Part shown: piece after piece, positions 7,056 to 11,391 of the stretch
Layout of the letters: every line of letters begins with the position of its first letter
Position numbering within the stretch: position 1 is the stretch's first letter
Assembly: GCA_002317115.1 (NCBI GenBank)
Contig: DCIP01000132.1
Coordinates: 1-11,391 of the forward strand
Source of the DNA: Candidatus Scybalocola fimicaballi
GTDB lineage: Bacteria; Bacteroidota; Bacteroidia; Bacteroidales; Paludibacteraceae
Reading direction: 5' to 3'
Length of the DNA: 11,391 nucleotides
The notes under the pieces: model-generated
Told to the model about the DNA's origin: nothing
The model's input: only the letters and a program-made list of their open reading frames with translations
Database searches by the model: none
Position numbers and translations under genes: made by a program

Positions 7056-7081
7056 TCACACGCACGTCCGTGCGTCTCTAC
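7056..7081. repeat. Degenerate dispersed hairpin (family copy 5)
   Basis: The 3' arm keeps the family core GCGTCTCTAC (7072-7081). The inner stem ACGCAC/GTGCGT (7060-7065 with 7070-7075) is intact around a 4-base loop, but the outer left arm has decayed (CACAC instead of GAGAC). In family orientation it reads on the minus strand. It lies in the gap between the convergent ilvN terminator and the GATase remnant. Confidence 0.6.
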
Positions 7082-7128
7082 GAGATTTTCTCCTCTGCAA
7101 AATCTATAATCAGGAATAATTCAGCATT

Positions 7129-7203
7129 TCGCATTCATAATTTAGCACTTCATTCCGTCGCCTCCAAAAAATTCTTGAAAATATTCTTCTCGACAACGGT
7201 CCT
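7129..7203 (-). pseudogene. Orphan 3'-end remnant of a glutamine amidotransferase gene
   Basis: Bases 7129-7188 match 7911-7970, the 3' end of the intact GATase gene plus the DNA just past its stop codon, at 54 of 60 positions by eye. The remnant keeps the reading frame and the TGA stop. Its last residues read KNIFKNFLEATE where the intact gene has KKIFRKFLAATE. Upstream (above 7203) similarity is lost at the end of the PIN toxin gene. Several differences change amino acids, consistent with loss of constraint or with an old paralogue. The rest of gap 6977-7209 holds only the ilv terminator and hairpin copy 5. Confidence 0.8.
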
Positions 7204-7209
7204 TTTATC

Positions 7210-7629
7210 TCATCTCTCATTATATATAAAATCCAATCCCTGATTTCTATAATAATGAAACTTTCTATCTGAAGAAATCAAAGGCATTCTCTCTACAATT
7301 GCATGTGATATTATCACATGGTCTGAAGGATCATTATGATCTTCAGCTTCATTCAATTGTAAATCAGCATACACCAACATAACTTGCTCCGTTGTTGGAA
7401 TAATTTGAAGACCATAAACATCCGAAATTGCACTGATTAAATCACGTTCAGATTTATACTTTTTATTGAACATTCTTTTACGACGATACATGACAATCAA
7501 TTCTTTCACACTCTCCACACTGACAAATAATTGGTTGTTATAATCATTCAAAATATCATCTACTACCGGGCTAAACTTACATCCATCAACTATAAATGAT
7601 ACGATGCACGTATCTATCATATATCTCAT
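7210..7629 (-). CDS. PIN-domain ribonuclease toxin (VapC-like)
   Basis: Protein of 139 residues, typical PIN toxin length. The expected acidic active-site residues are visible: D6 in RYMIDTC, E43 in SVKEL, D100 and D103 in NDPSDHVIISHA, and D121 in ISSDRKF. PIN toxins cut RNA, often tRNA or rRNA, using Mg; the target here is unknown. Its ATG overlaps the stop of the upstream small gene in ATGA (7626-7629), indicating translational coupling in an antitoxin-first, toxin-second operon. Base composition is more AT-rich than the ilv genes, and the pair sits between direct repeats (7129-7188 and 7911-7970), consistent with acquisition or shuffling. PIN family assignment is firm; toxin function is inferred from context. 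Confidence 0.88.
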   Translation of the reverse strand: MRYMIDTCIVSFIVDGCKFSPVVDDILNDYNNQLFVSVESVKELIVMYRRKRMFNKKYKSERDLISAISDVYGLQIIPTTEQVMLVYADLQLNEAEDHNDPSDHVIISHAIVERMPLISSDRKFHYYRNQGLDFIYNER

Positions 7630-7829
7630 CTTTCATCGACAAAACTTAGATTATCCTCATGAGTCTGAAGTTCCCAGGCTTTAGAAAGCGCCCACCAACA
7701 CTGACTACATCTCCCCATTATTCCCTTTCTATTATAAGCATAATATTCTATGCTTTCAATTCCATTCTCATCTACAAAAGTCTTCTTTGACGTTGTAGGA
7801 GTTTTTTCTTCTTTTAGTAATGTTTTCAT
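7626..7829 (-). CDS. Small protein, probable antitoxin partner of the PIN toxin
   Basis: Protein of 67 residues. The first 17 are Lys/Thr-rich, residues 18-32 read as a short strand-like segment (FVDENGIESIEYYAY), and 38-54 hold an unusual MGRCSQCWWALSKAWEL segment with CxxC followed by two Trp. The tail is acidic. It does not resemble the RHH, AbrB/MazE, Phd or HTH antitoxins usually paired with VapC toxins, and I cannot assign it to a named family. The role is inferred from its position directly upstream of the PIN gene with a 4-base ATGA overlap. The N-terminal part may bind DNA and the C-terminal part the toxin, which is speculative. A -7 promoter match lies 26 bases upstream of the start. 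Confidence 0.72.
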   Translation of the reverse strand: MKTLLKEEKTPTTSKKTFVDENGIESIEYYAYNRKGIMGRCSQCWWALSKAWELQTHEDNLSFVDER

Positions 7830-7854
7830 AATCCTATTATTTTAATTACATCTG

Positions 7855-7900
7855 CAAAATTAATGAATTTATTGAATCATCTAATGCTTTCAATAGCATT
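7855..7900 (-). promoter_or_regulatory. Candidate promoter and operator of the PIN module
   Basis: On the minus strand TAATTTTG (7862 to 7855) is an exact TAnnTTTG -7 element, placing transcription start near 7848. An inverted repeat, AATGCT and AGCATT separated by 6 bases (7883-7900), lies about 20 bases upstream where a -33 box should be, a plausible site for autorepression. No TTTG -33 box was seen. The same palindrome could instead be a weak hairpin past the GATase stop, but no T-run follows it. Confidence 0.4.
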
Positions 7901-7910
7901 TTTCACGTTT

Positions 7911-7970
7911 TCGCATTCACAATTTTGCACTTCATTCCGTCGCCGCCAAAAACTTCCTGAAAATCTTCTT
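7911..7970. repeat. Direct repeat, partner of 7129-7188
   Basis: This 60-bp copy covers the last 12 codons and stop of the GATase gene plus 21 bases beyond it. The other copy lies 782 bases away on the far side of the PIN module, in the same orientation, with 54 of 60 identities by eye. Together the copies bracket the toxin-antitoxin pair. Confidence 0.85.
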
Positions 7971-8636
7971 CGACGGTTCATCACATCCATACAGGAATTC
8001 AGGATGCCACTGTACTGCCCACAAGAACGGATGCTCAGGCAAATAAACAGCCTCTACAATTCCGTCTTCTGAAATCGCCATCGGTTTTAATTTAGGCGAC
8101 AGTTTGGCAATCGCCTGATGATGATAGCTGTTCACAGGAAGGATTTCTGTTTGCAACAAACCATACAATGGAGAATCTTTAATCAATGAGACGTTGTGGA
8201 TATACACGTCGTATGGAGCTGACATGTGATGCTCAACTACCGATGGTTTATCCGTCGGCAAATCCTGATACAACGTGCCACCCAAATATGCATTGAAGAA
8301 TTGTATTCCTCTACAGATTCCCAACGCTGGTTTATTCGTACTGATACAAATATCCAACAGTATTCCTTCCATTGTATCTCGCTCCACACAAGGAACGCCA
8401 CAAACATCACGTCTTTGCTCACCATACACAGATGGAGAGACATCATGACCACCCGTGAAAAGAATTCCGTCGCACATAGAAGCCAACTGGTTTAGATCAT
8501 TCTCATCCGTCGTCAAAGGGAAAACGATAGGCAAAGCACCTTCTGAAATAATCGCATCCAAATAGTTTGGAAGCATCCATAAACTTTCTTTCTCATCGTC
8601 CCATAGAGGAACTACACCTATTACTTTCTTTTCCAT
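7932..8636 (-). CDS. Class I glutamine amidotransferase, gamma-glutamyl-GABA hydrolase (PuuD/peptidase C26) family
   Basis: Protein of 234 residues, near the family norm. The catalytic triad is visible: nucleophile C108 in LGICRGIQ, and H211 with E213 in VQWHPE. LFTGGHDVSPSVYGE (59-73) and SYHHQA near 170-174 are the family's usual substrate-pocket motifs. Members hydrolyse gamma-glutamyl amides such as gamma-glutamyl-GABA; the actual substrate here is unknown. The start MEKKVIGVVPLWDD at 8636 is preferred over an in-frame ATG at 8672, because a -7 promoter match at 8654-8661 lies between them and homology starts at KKVIGV. No polyamine genes are nearby. It sits between two toxin-antitoxin modules, and its 3' end is duplicated at 7129-7203. 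Confidence 0.9.
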   Translation of the reverse strand: MEKKVIGVVPLWDDEKESLWMLPNYLDAIISEGALPIVFPLTTDENDLNQLASMCDGILFTGGHDVSPSVYGEQRRDVCGVPCVERDTMEGILLDICISTNKPALGICRGIQFFNAYLGGTLYQDLPTDKPSVVEHHMSAPYDVYIHNVSLIKDSPLYGLLQTEILPVNSYHHQAIAKLSPKLKPMAISEDGIVEAVYLPEHPFLWAVQWHPEFLYGCDEPSKKIFRKFLAATE

Positions 8637-8653
8637 ACTCCTAAATTTATTCA

Positions 8654-8682
8654 CAAATTTAGGCAATGGCATTTTCTACAAA
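8654..8682 (-). promoter_or_regulatory. Candidate promoter of the GATase gene
   Basis: On the minus strand TAAATTTG (8661 to 8654) matches TAnnTTTG, and TTTG (8682 to 8679) matches the -33 box with a 17-base spacer. This is the best two-part promoter in the window. Transcription would start near 8647, leaving a leader of about 10 bases. The sequence between here and the higA stop (8783) has no clear terminator, so some read-through from higBA is possible. Confidence 0.55.
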
Positions 8683-8781
8683 AATTCCGTCGACCTATTT
8701 TTTATTTTTTTATTTGACGATTTTCAATTTGAAACTAAAATGCGGATTTTTTAATAGGAATGGAAGATCTTCTACACAAAA

Positions 8782-9093
8782 TTATTCTATGGATACCATT
8801 TGTTTGCAAATGTCTATCCTCATTCCCAATGCATTCATTATCTTAAAAAACAAACTTGCACTTGGCTCTACTCGCCCATTTTCTATTTGAGAAATATAAG
8901 ACTTACTTGATCCTATTCGATTTGCCAATTCTACTTGTGTTATTTTTTCTTGTTTTCTTACATTAGAAATCATCTTTCCGACGCAAAAATTATATGCTTC
9001 TTCCCTAAATTTGTTTCTTTCAGGAGTTCCTTCTTTTCCAAACTTTTCGTCCATCAAAGCATCTACATCAAATAATTCATTCTCCTTGCTCAT
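8782..9093 (-). CDS. higA: HigA-like antitoxin, XRE-family helix-turn-helix
   Basis: Protein of 103 residues. The C-terminal half (about 37-95) is an XRE/Cro-type DNA-binding domain, with the helix-turn-helix near 52-74 (TQVELANRIGSSKSYISQIENGR). The N-terminal 35 residues are charged and helical-looking and may contact the toxin. The start at 9093 overlaps the last 17 bases of the toxin gene, so the two are co-translated. The toxin-first order and fold match HigBA systems. It probably neutralises the toxin and represses the shared promoter; the palindrome at 9443-9459 is a candidate site. Assignment to HigA is at family level and the exact subgroup is unresolved. Confidence 0.88.
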   Translation of the reverse strand: MSKENELFDVDALMDEKFGKEGTPERNKFREEAYNFCVGKMISNVRKQEKITQVELANRIGSSKSYISQIENGRVEPSASLFFKIMNALGMRIDICKQMVSIE

Positions 9094-9409
9094 AATATTC
9101 TTTCTTTATTTGAATTGCTTTATCAATTTCGTTTTTTGGTGTTTTTTGAGATTTCTTATGAAATCCGTTGAATAATATGACTATGTTCCCCTTGTCAAAA
9201 ATAAAGAATACACGGTATATATTACCATTATACTCAACTCTTAACTCAAAAATATCTTCTTTAATATACTTAACAAACTTTTCACTAACTCTTTGTTGTG
9301 TTTTAAGCATATCTAAGACATAGAACACTTTTCTAGATTCATTTTCATTCAACGATTCTATAAAATCCTTAAAATAATGTTTATAGGCTTTTATTTTTCT
9401 TTCTTCCAT
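9077..9409 (-). CDS. higB: HigB-like toxin, RelE/ParE-superfamily (Gp49-like)
   Basis: Protein of 110 residues, normal length. Matches the Gp49-like HigB pattern: IFELRVEYNGNIYRVFFIFDKGNIVILFNGFHKKSQKTP (53-91), then an Ile/Lys-rich C-terminal helix with E94 and K97. R57, R66, K85-K86 and K89 are basic residues likely to contact RNA or the ribosome. HigB toxins cut mRNA on translating ribosomes. It is followed by the antitoxin gene with a 17-base overlap. Low GC and AT-rich flanks resemble the PIN module and differ from the ilv genes, which suggests transfer but does not prove it. Confidence 0.9.
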   Translation of the reverse strand: MEERKIKAYKHYFKDFIESLNENESRKVFYVLDMLKTQQRVSEKFVKYIKEDIFELRVEYNGNIYRVFFIFDKGNIVILFNGFHKKSQKTPKNEIDKAIQIKKEYYEQGE

Positions 9410-9415
9410 TTTTTA

Positions 9416-9459
9416 CAAAAATACAAAAGTTTATTTATTCATAAACATTCAGAATGTTT
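9416..9459 (-). promoter_or_regulatory. Candidate higBA promoter with operator palindrome
   Basis: On the minus strand TATTTTTG (9423 to 9416) is an exact TAnnTTTG element just upstream of the higB ATG at 9409. A perfect inverted repeat, AAACATTC and GAATGTTT with one central base (9443-9459), covers the expected -33 region. That is the position expected for a HigA autoregulatory site. The remaining gap up to the terminator at 9647 (about 190 bases) is AT-rich and shows no other recognisable structure. Confidence 0.5.
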
Positions 9460-9646
9460 TTTTTCGAAAATTCTCACGGAATTCAAATGGACACTACGTT
9501 TATGGAAAATACTGCTAATCCAATCTCATTTGACTGTCGTCCTAATCTATTCAAAATTTCCCGTTAATTAATCATCAAAAAACTGTTATCTTCTCCTTGT
9601 TCTTACAAATTAATGACATAATAATAACATTACAATTTTACCAAAT

Positions 9647-9678
9647 GGATCGAATTTAAGCAACCTTAAATCCGATCC
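9647..9678 (-). terminator. Terminator hairpin of the dehydratase-activase gene
   Basis: A 14-pair stem (9665-9678 with 9647-9660) closes a 4-base loop just 10 bases past the stop at 9688. The single non-standard pair is G-U on the minus-strand RNA and A-C on the plus strand, which supports the minus orientation. The following tract (ATTTGG) is only weakly T-rich, so termination may be inefficient. Confidence 0.7.
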
Positions 9679-9687
9679 ACAGGCATT

Positions 9688-11391
9688 TTATTTCATATTG
9701 CTAATAAACAACAGCAATCTGTTTGCAATATTTGCCTCACTCACACCTCCATCGAAGTCAAGGGCAAGCATGTTAAGCTGAGGATACAATGTCTTCATCT
9801 TCTTCTCAATACCACGTGCACAGATGTGGTTGGCAATACATCCGAATGGCTGTAGGCTGACTACGTTGTTGCAACCCTGCTTCATATACTGGATTGTCTC
9901 AGCTGGAAGTAACCATCCTTCTCCACTCTGCACTGTCAAGCAAAGAACCTCCTCTGCCCACTTACTGATTGTGCGGATATCTGGTTCTGGCTCGAAATAT
10001 CTGAATTTCGACGCTGCTTTCTCAAAGCTCTTGACACGTCCATAAATCATTCTATAGATCAAATCCATTGTCCATGATGGCAACTTTGGATCGATGATCT
10101 TGTTCTTTCTGTTGAACTCAATATTCACAAGAATCTTCAAGAAGAAGTTGTGGAATGTTGGTGGAAGCACCTCCACGCCGTGATCCATCAACCAATCTGA
10201 GATATGCTTGTGTGAGTATGGATTAAACTTCAAGAAAATCTCTCCTGCGATACCTGCCTTTGGATATGTCTTGTCGTAAACTGCGATTGAGTTGAAATCT
10301 TCTGCAGCCTCTTTTAGCAATCCGATTAGTTTCTTACTCTTGCGTGCCTCAATAAGTGGTTTGGCAAGTTCAAGATACTTGTCTCTCATCGCTCTTGCCT
10401 CTCCCTTTGTCTTCTCACGCACTGCGATAGCATGATACATAATTGAGATCCAGTCGCCATATAGCAATGAGTTCAACACAATCGGACCGGCAGTCTTGTA
10501 TGGAAGATTAAAGCCTGGATACTCCTCTTTGTTTGGAATACCAAGAGATATAACTGGCACCTGTGAGAATCCAGCGTCGACTAATGCTCTCTTGATCAAA
10601 GCTGGATAGTTTGTGGCACGACACTGTCCAAGCTGAGTGATTGTCACTGCTGTGTTATCCAAATCGTACTTACCACTCTTCAATGCCTTGATGAAGTCAC
10701 CGACAACCAATGTTGCAGGGTAACAAACCTCATTATTTGAGTATCTCAAACCTTCCTCGTTACTCTGGGCATCACCCATTGGCAACGCTACTAGGTTGTA
10801 GCCGATAGCCTTGAATGCCGACGGAAGTAGTGGAGACATATATTCAGTGAAGAATGGAGCAAGGATTGTCTTTGTTGCCTTATCTCCCTTCGCAAAGATA
10901 CCAGTCTTAACAAATGGATCTTTTCTTCTTACTGTAACACCACCCTTTGCCTCGTACTCATATTTCAAACTATCAATCAACGAGCGGACACGTAGTTTCA
11001 ACGAACCGATGTTATTCACGTCGTCGATCTTCAATAGAGTCAACGATTTGCCATGACGCGATAGAATGCTTCGGATTTCGTCAGTCAAGAATGCATCTGG
11101 TCCACAACCGAATGATGTCATCTCAACGAAGTGAACATCGCTATCCTGCTCTGCCACCCACTGTGCCGCATTCAATATACGGTTAACGTAACTCCACTGA
11201 CGGATATGGAATGCCTCTGGAGTGTCGCTCTGAAGTACCACTGCACCACCACGTGCGATCTCCTCTGTGATCACCTCAACACCAAGTTTGGCAATCATCT
11301 CAGAAATTCTATGCTGCACAAGTGGATCTGTATGGTATGGACGACCAGCAAGCAAAATAGTCATTTTCTTCTTCTTGCGTGCATTCTCAAG
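9688..11391 (-). CDS. Acyl-CoA dehydratase activase-type protein, C-terminal part (5' end beyond window)
   Basis: 567 residues are visible. The frame stays open past the Met at 11364 to the window edge (LENARKKKK precedes it), so that Met is internal and the start is missing. The sequence matches the C-terminal third of the large (about 1400-residue) 2-hydroxyglutaryl-CoA dehydratase activase-like proteins of anaerobes, which join BadF/BcrA-type ATPase domains to a dehydratase-like region. Conserved Cys motifs likely to bind an Fe-S cluster are FGCGPDAFLTDE, NNEVCYPATLV, QLGQCRATNYP and, near the C-terminus, PFGCIANHICARG followed by LDFDGG. Related activases deliver an ATP-driven electron to radical dehydratases, but the physiological role of these giant forms is not established. 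It ends 10 bases before a terminator hairpin. Confidence 0.88.
   Translation of the reverse strand, partial: LENARKKKKMTILLAGRPYHTDPLVQHRISEMIAKLGVEVITEEIARGGAVVLQSDTPEAFHIRQWSYVNRILNAAQWVAEQDSDVHFVEMTSFGCGPDAFLTDEIRSILSRHGKSLTLLKIDDVNNIGSLKLRVRSLIDSLKYEYEAKGGVTVRRKDPFVKTGIFAKGDKATKTILAPFFTEYMSPLLPSAFKAIGYNLVALPMGDAQSNEEGLRYSNNEVCYPATLVVGDFIKALKSGKYDLDNTAVTITQLGQCRATNYPALIKRALVDAGFSQVPVISLGIPNKEEYPGFNLPYKTAGPIVLNSLLYGDWISIMYHAIAVREKTKGEARAMRDKYLELAKPLIEARKSKKLIGLLKEAAEDFNSIAVYDKTYPKAGIAGEIFLKFNPYSHKHISDWLMDHGVEVLPPTFHNFFLKILVNIEFNRKNKIIDPKLPSWTMDLIYRMIYGRVKSFEKAASKFRYFEPEPDIRTISKWAEEVLCLTVQSGEGWLLPAETIQYMKQGCNNVVSLQPFGCIANHICARGIEKKMKTLYPQLNMLALDFDGGVSEANIANRLLLFISNMK

Noticed and set aside
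8684..8692. ATTCCGTCG 9-mer seen also at 7152-7160 and 7934-7942, considered as a shared boundary motif of both toxin modules
   Set aside because: Two of the three copies are explained by the 60-bp direct repeat; the third is too short to separate from chance, and none was found at the right edge of higBA.
8763..8772. Perfect 10-base palindrome GAAGATCTTC after higA, considered as a terminator
   Set aside because: It has no loop and no T-run on the minus strand, so it cannot act as an intrinsic terminator.
11362..11364. ATG at the right end as the true start of the dehydratase-activase gene
   Set aside because: The frame continues open to the window edge with nine further codons, and the family is far longer than the visible part.

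Overview
The window looks like a chromosomal stretch from an anaerobic member of the Bacteroidales (Bacteroidota). The evidence is: several promoter candidates matching the Bacteroides -7 element TAnnTTTG; few Shine-Dalgarno sequences; an IlvN longer than the proteobacterial form; a rubrerythrin; a large 2-hydroxyacyl-CoA dehydratase activase-type protein; and AT-rich intergenic DNA around moderately GC-rich genes. Genus cannot be fixed from the sequence.

Layout. (1) 1-1730, minus strand: a TonB C-terminal-domain protein without a membrane anchor, followed by an outer-membrane beta-barrel protein whose N-terminal region carries a Ser/Asn/Gly repeat and a His-rich tract. Each gene is followed by a hairpin plus T-run. 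(2) 1731-2440, minus: rubrerythrin, with its own terminator and promoter. (3) 2568-7030, plus: the branched-chain amino-acid operon ilvD-ilvB-ilvN, closed by a strong intrinsic terminator. (4) 7129-9459, minus: an accessory island with a PIN-domain toxin and small partner, a class I glutamine amidotransferase (GATase), and a HigBA-type toxin-antitoxin pair. (5) 9647-11391, minus: the C-terminal part of a dehydratase-activase-type protein whose start lies beyond the right edge.

IlvB and IlvN form acetohydroxyacid synthase and IlvD is dihydroxyacid dehydratase. Together they provide two of the shared steps to valine and isoleucine; the intervening IlvC step is not encoded here. Rubrerythrin, divergent from ilvD, handles peroxide in anaerobes.

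The most notable non-coding structure is a family of about five short hairpins sharing the core GTAGAGACG/CGTCTCTAC. One lies after nearly every gene in the left half and between the ilv cistrons, with inner-stem bases that differ from copy to copy yet stay paired. The most notable rearrangement is a 60-bp direct repeat (54 of 60 identical by eye). One copy is the 3' end of the GATase gene; the other is an orphan remnant on the far side of the PIN module, so the toxin-antitoxin pair sits exactly between two copies of a gene end. IlvN also carries an unusual four-cysteine N-terminal extension. No IS element, CRISPR array, tRNA or rRNA was found.
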